The position numbers and the translations under genes are program-made. The notes beneath the pieces are model-generated. The model searched no databases. It saw only the letters and a program-made list of their open reading frames with translations, and was not told where the DNA came from. Below are positions 6,550 to 8,415 of a DNA stretch of 8,415 nucleotides, piece after piece. How positions within the stretch are numbered: the first letter of the stretch is position 1; each line of letters starts with the position of its first letter. Origin of the DNA: Xanthobacteraceae bacterium (lineage in GTDB: Bacteria > Pseudomonadota > Alphaproteobacteria > Rhizobiales > Xanthobacteraceae); NCBI GenBank assembly GCA_030039655.1, contig JASHVC010000427.1, forward strand, positions 1 to 8,415, written 5' to 3'.

Positions 6550-6553
6550 ATGA
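6526..6553 (+). repeat. Perfect 14-base tandem duplication at a gene start
   Basis: CCTTCATGCCATGA occurs twice head to tail (6526-6539 and 6540-6553), and two further bases continue the period. The duplication supplies four ATG triplets (6531, 6536, 6545, 6550); only the one at 6550 is in frame with the glycosyltransferase. Confidence 0.9.
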
Positions 6554-8166
6554 CCCAAGTACCCAATTCAGCCATTGCGGCGCCCGCACCGAGCTCCATG
6601 CCGAAGGCGGGGCTGTTCGCCTGGATCGAACGCCAGCCTGACGCGGCATTCGGGGTGTTTCTGGCGCTCCATTTCGTGGTTTGGACCGCGCTGCCGACGC
6701 TACTGTACGCCAATTTGCCGCTCGATCTCATCGAGGCACTCACGTACGGCCCCCAGTGGATACTCGGCTCCGACAAGCTGCCACCGCTGCCCTGGTGGCT
6801 GGTTGAGATCACGCACCGAGTCTTCGGCGCCGATGTCGCCTACTACGCGTTGGCGGAAGTGGTGGTCATTATCGCCTTCGTGCTGGTGTGGAAGACCGCG
6901 CGGCCGCTGGTCGGCGCGACCGGCGCGTCGATCTGCGTGCTGATCATCGATGGCCTGCACTACTTCCAGTACACGGCGGCGAAGTTCAACCACGACGTCA
7001 TACAGTTGCCGTTCTGGGCGCTCGCCGGGTGGTCGTTCCACGCGGCGCTGCGCCGCCGGCATATCGGCCACTGGATCTTGCTCGGCATTGCCTTCGGCGG
7101 CGCGCTCTGGGCCAAGTACTTTGTCGTGGTTCTTGCGGGATCGTATGCGCTGTTCCTGCTGTTCGATCGCGACGCAAGGCCGGCGCTGCGCACGTCGGGC
7201 CCATGGCTCGCTGCCGCTGTTGCGCTCGCCCTGAGCATTCCGCACTTAATCTGGCTCGTCCAGAACGACTTCGTACCGTTTCATTACGTGGACGGGCGAG
7301 CGGCCCCGGCGCGCGGATTTTTCGATCACATCCTGCATCCGTTGGAGTTTGTCGGCGGCCAGATCTTCTTTATGCTGCCGCTCTTCCTCATTGCGGCCAT
7401 GTGGGTATGGCCGCGGTCGGCGAGCTTTCCGCTCCTTTCGGCGGGCGGCGGTTGGGGAGGGGGATCGAGAAGTTTCGCGCCGCCGCCGACGGCCACCGCG
7501 TCGCCCGGCGACTACGGCGCCGATGACTTCGACCGCCGCATCGTGACCGTTCTCGCCTTCGGTCCCATGGCGGCCATGCTGGTGCTGATCGCGGCCAGCG
7601 GCCGCGGCACCATCACAATGTGGGGCTATCCGCTGTGGCTGTTCCTCGGCCTGTGGATTGTGCTGTGCGTGCCACGCGCGCTCGATGCGCGGCGGCTCCG
7701 CCGCGTCGTCGGCACATGGGCCACGGTCTTCGTGTTGTTAGCACTGGCGTTCACGGCCGACTACACCGTGGCGCCGCTGATCGATCATCGCTACCGCGCC
7801 GCGTTCTTTCCCGGCGACGCGCTGGCGGCGGATTTGACCCAACGCTTTCACGACGCGACCGGCGGCAAAAAGCTGCGCTACGTCATAGGTTCCATGTGGC
7901 TCGGCGGCAATGTCGCACATTATTCCCCGGATCATCCGGATGTCCTGATCGACGGACTGCCGCGGCGCGCGCCCTGGATCGATCTCGACGATTTACGTGC
8001 CAAAGGCGCGATCCTGGTGTGGCAGACGGATGACTTCAACCACCCGCCGCCCGAACTGGCGGCTGTTGCACCCTCAGCGAAGGTGGAGCCGCCCTTGATG
8101 CTGCCGCCGCGCCGTTTCAGCACCGCCCTCGCAGGGTTCGGCTGGGCGATCCTGATGCCACGGTGA
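6550..8166 (+). CDS. GT39/ArnT-like integral membrane glycosyltransferase
   Basis: A 538-residue GT-C type protein of the PMT/ArnT superfamily (PF13231-like), expected to move a sugar from a polyprenyl-phosphate donor to a lipid, glycan or protein on the periplasmic side; donor and acceptor are unknown. After the first membrane helix (about 33-53) comes the periplasmic loop with Asp59 and Glu62 in LPLDLIEALTYG, the expected acidic catalytic site, and then GSDKLPPLPWWL (73-84), the family's KxPPLP-type motif. About ten more hydrophobic segments follow up to about residue 425, then a soluble C-terminal domain. The loop at about 293-328 carries an unusual Gly/Pro-rich stretch encoded by repeat-like DNA. 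The start is uncertain: ATG 6550 has no clear ribosome binding site, while GTG 6493 and ATG 6598 are in-frame alternatives. The gene stands alone, convergent with the aminotransferase with 24 bases between stops. Confidence 0.85.
   Translation: MTQVPNSAIAAPAPSSMPKAGLFAWIERQPDAAFGVFLALHFVVWTALPTLLYANLPLDLIEALTYGPQWILGSDKLPPLPWWLVEITHRVFGADVAYYALAEVVVIIAFVLVWKTARPLVGATGASICVLIIDGLHYFQYTAAKFNHDVIQLPFWALAGWSFHAALRRRHIGHWILLGIAFGGALWAKYFVVVLAGSYALFLLFDRDARPALRTSGPWLAAAVALALSIPHLIWLVQNDFVPFHYVDGRAAPARGFFDHILHPLEFVGGQIFFMLPLFLIAAMWVWPRSASFPLLSAGGGWGGGSRSFAPPPTATASPGDYGADDFDRRIVTVLAFGPMAAMLVLIAASGRGTITMWGYPLWLFLGLWIVLCVPRALDARRLRRVVGTWATVFVLLALAFTADYTVAPLIDHRYRAAFFPGDALAADLTQRFHDATGGKKLRYVIGSMWLGGNVAHYSPDHPDVLIDGLPRRAPWIDLDDLRAKGAILVWQTDDFNHPPPELAAVAPSAKVEPPLMLPPRRFSTALAGFGWAILMPR
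7426..7525 (+). repeat. Candidate GC-rich repeat-derived segment inside the glycosyltransferase
   Basis: The DNA turns into G-runs and CCG/GGC repeats (for example GGTTGGGGAGGGGGATCGAG at 7450-7469) and encodes residues about 293-325, starting FPLLSAGGGWGGGSRS. It lies in an extramembrane loop and keeps the frame. The composition resembles the G-rich palindromic repeats scattered between genes in Hyphomicrobiales, but no full-length copy is available here for comparison. Confidence 0.4.
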
Positions 8167-8190
8167 ACTCGTGAGCTTAGGGTGAAGGAA

Positions 8191-8415
8191 TCACATCACC
8201 GCTTTGATCACTCTGGCCACCTTGTCGAAAATCTCGCCGATCTGCGCCTCGCTGACGATTAGCGGTGGTGTCAGCGCCAGCGTCTCGCCGGTGATGCGGA
8301 CCATGACGCCCTCATCCTGGAAGGCGCGGTTCATCGCATCGTAGGCGCGCGCGCCAAATGCGTCCGGGCGCGAGGCAAGGTCGATGCCTGCGGTGAGCCC
8401 CACGGTGCGGATGTC
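8191..8415 (-). CDS. Class III aminotransferase (omega-amino acid:pyruvate type), C-terminal fragment
   Basis: Only the last 74 residues are in the window; the frame is open to the right edge, so the gene is cut there rather than broken. The fragment reads through DIRTVGLTAGIDLA, then ARAYDAMNRAFQDEG, VMVRITGETLALTPPLIV and a final helix ending in AVM. The GLxAGIDLA block and the '(V/T)R-x-TG(D/E)T(L/I)AL(T/S)PPLIV' block are characteristic of the small C-terminal domain of PLP-dependent class III aminotransferases, especially the beta-alanine/omega-amino acid:pyruvate group. Such enzymes move an amino group from an omega-amino acid or amine to pyruvate in the cytoplasm. The PLP lysine lies outside the window, so the exact substrate class is uncertain. 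It converges with the glycosyltransferase gene. Confidence 0.87.
   Translation of the reverse strand, partial: DIRTVGLTAGIDLASRPDAFGARAYDAMNRAFQDEGVMVRITGETLALTPPLIVSEAQIGEIFDKVARVIKAVM

Overview
The window reads as chromosomal DNA of a high-GC alphaproteobacterium, most likely of the order Hyphomicrobiales (a Bradyrhizobium/Rhodopseudomonas/Pseudolabrys-type organism). Three things suggest this: hand-counted rows of typical genes are about 65-70% G+C, there is a TIGR01459-type HAD hydrolase near ribF, and a membrane-bound degenerate-EAL protein of the TipF type is present. Assignment is by recognition of protein motifs only; no database search was possible.

Layout, left to right. Positions 31-1557 (+): an AI-2E-family (PF01594) membrane permease followed by a small DUF883/YqjD-type membrane-anchored helical protein. 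Positions 1593-3211 (-): ribF (riboflavin kinase/FAD synthetase) followed 29 bases later by a DUF1989 protein. The DUF1989 gene is visibly lower in G+C than its neighbours. Positions 3212-3491: a 280-base divergent intergenic region holding a duplicated small hairpin and a short direct repeat. Positions 3492-3893 (+): a stand-alone CheY-like receiver with a strong ribosome binding site. Positions 3902-6286 (-): a membrane EAL-domain protein whose active site is degenerate, followed by the TIGR01459 HAD hydrolase; the two are probably co-transcribed. Positions 6287-6549: a divergent intergenic region ending in a perfect 14-base tandem duplication at the start of the next gene. Positions 6550-8166 (+): a large GT39/ArnT-like integral membrane glycosyltransferase with a glycine-rich segment in one loop. 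Positions 8191-8415 (-): the C-terminal end of a class III aminotransferase running off the window.

Most of this is housekeeping or conserved accessory chromosome. There is no CRISPR array, insertion sequence, phage gene, toxin-antitoxin pair, tRNA or rRNA. No clear undescribed multi-gene system is visible. The best leads are the EAL protein, predicted to be a non-hydrolytic c-di-GMP receptor and encoded close to a CheY; the solitary Cys-rich DUF1989 protein behind ribF; the duplicated hairpin with an extra matched base pair; and two small sequence anomalies in the glycosyltransferase gene (a start-site duplication with mini-ORFs and a repeat-like insertion).
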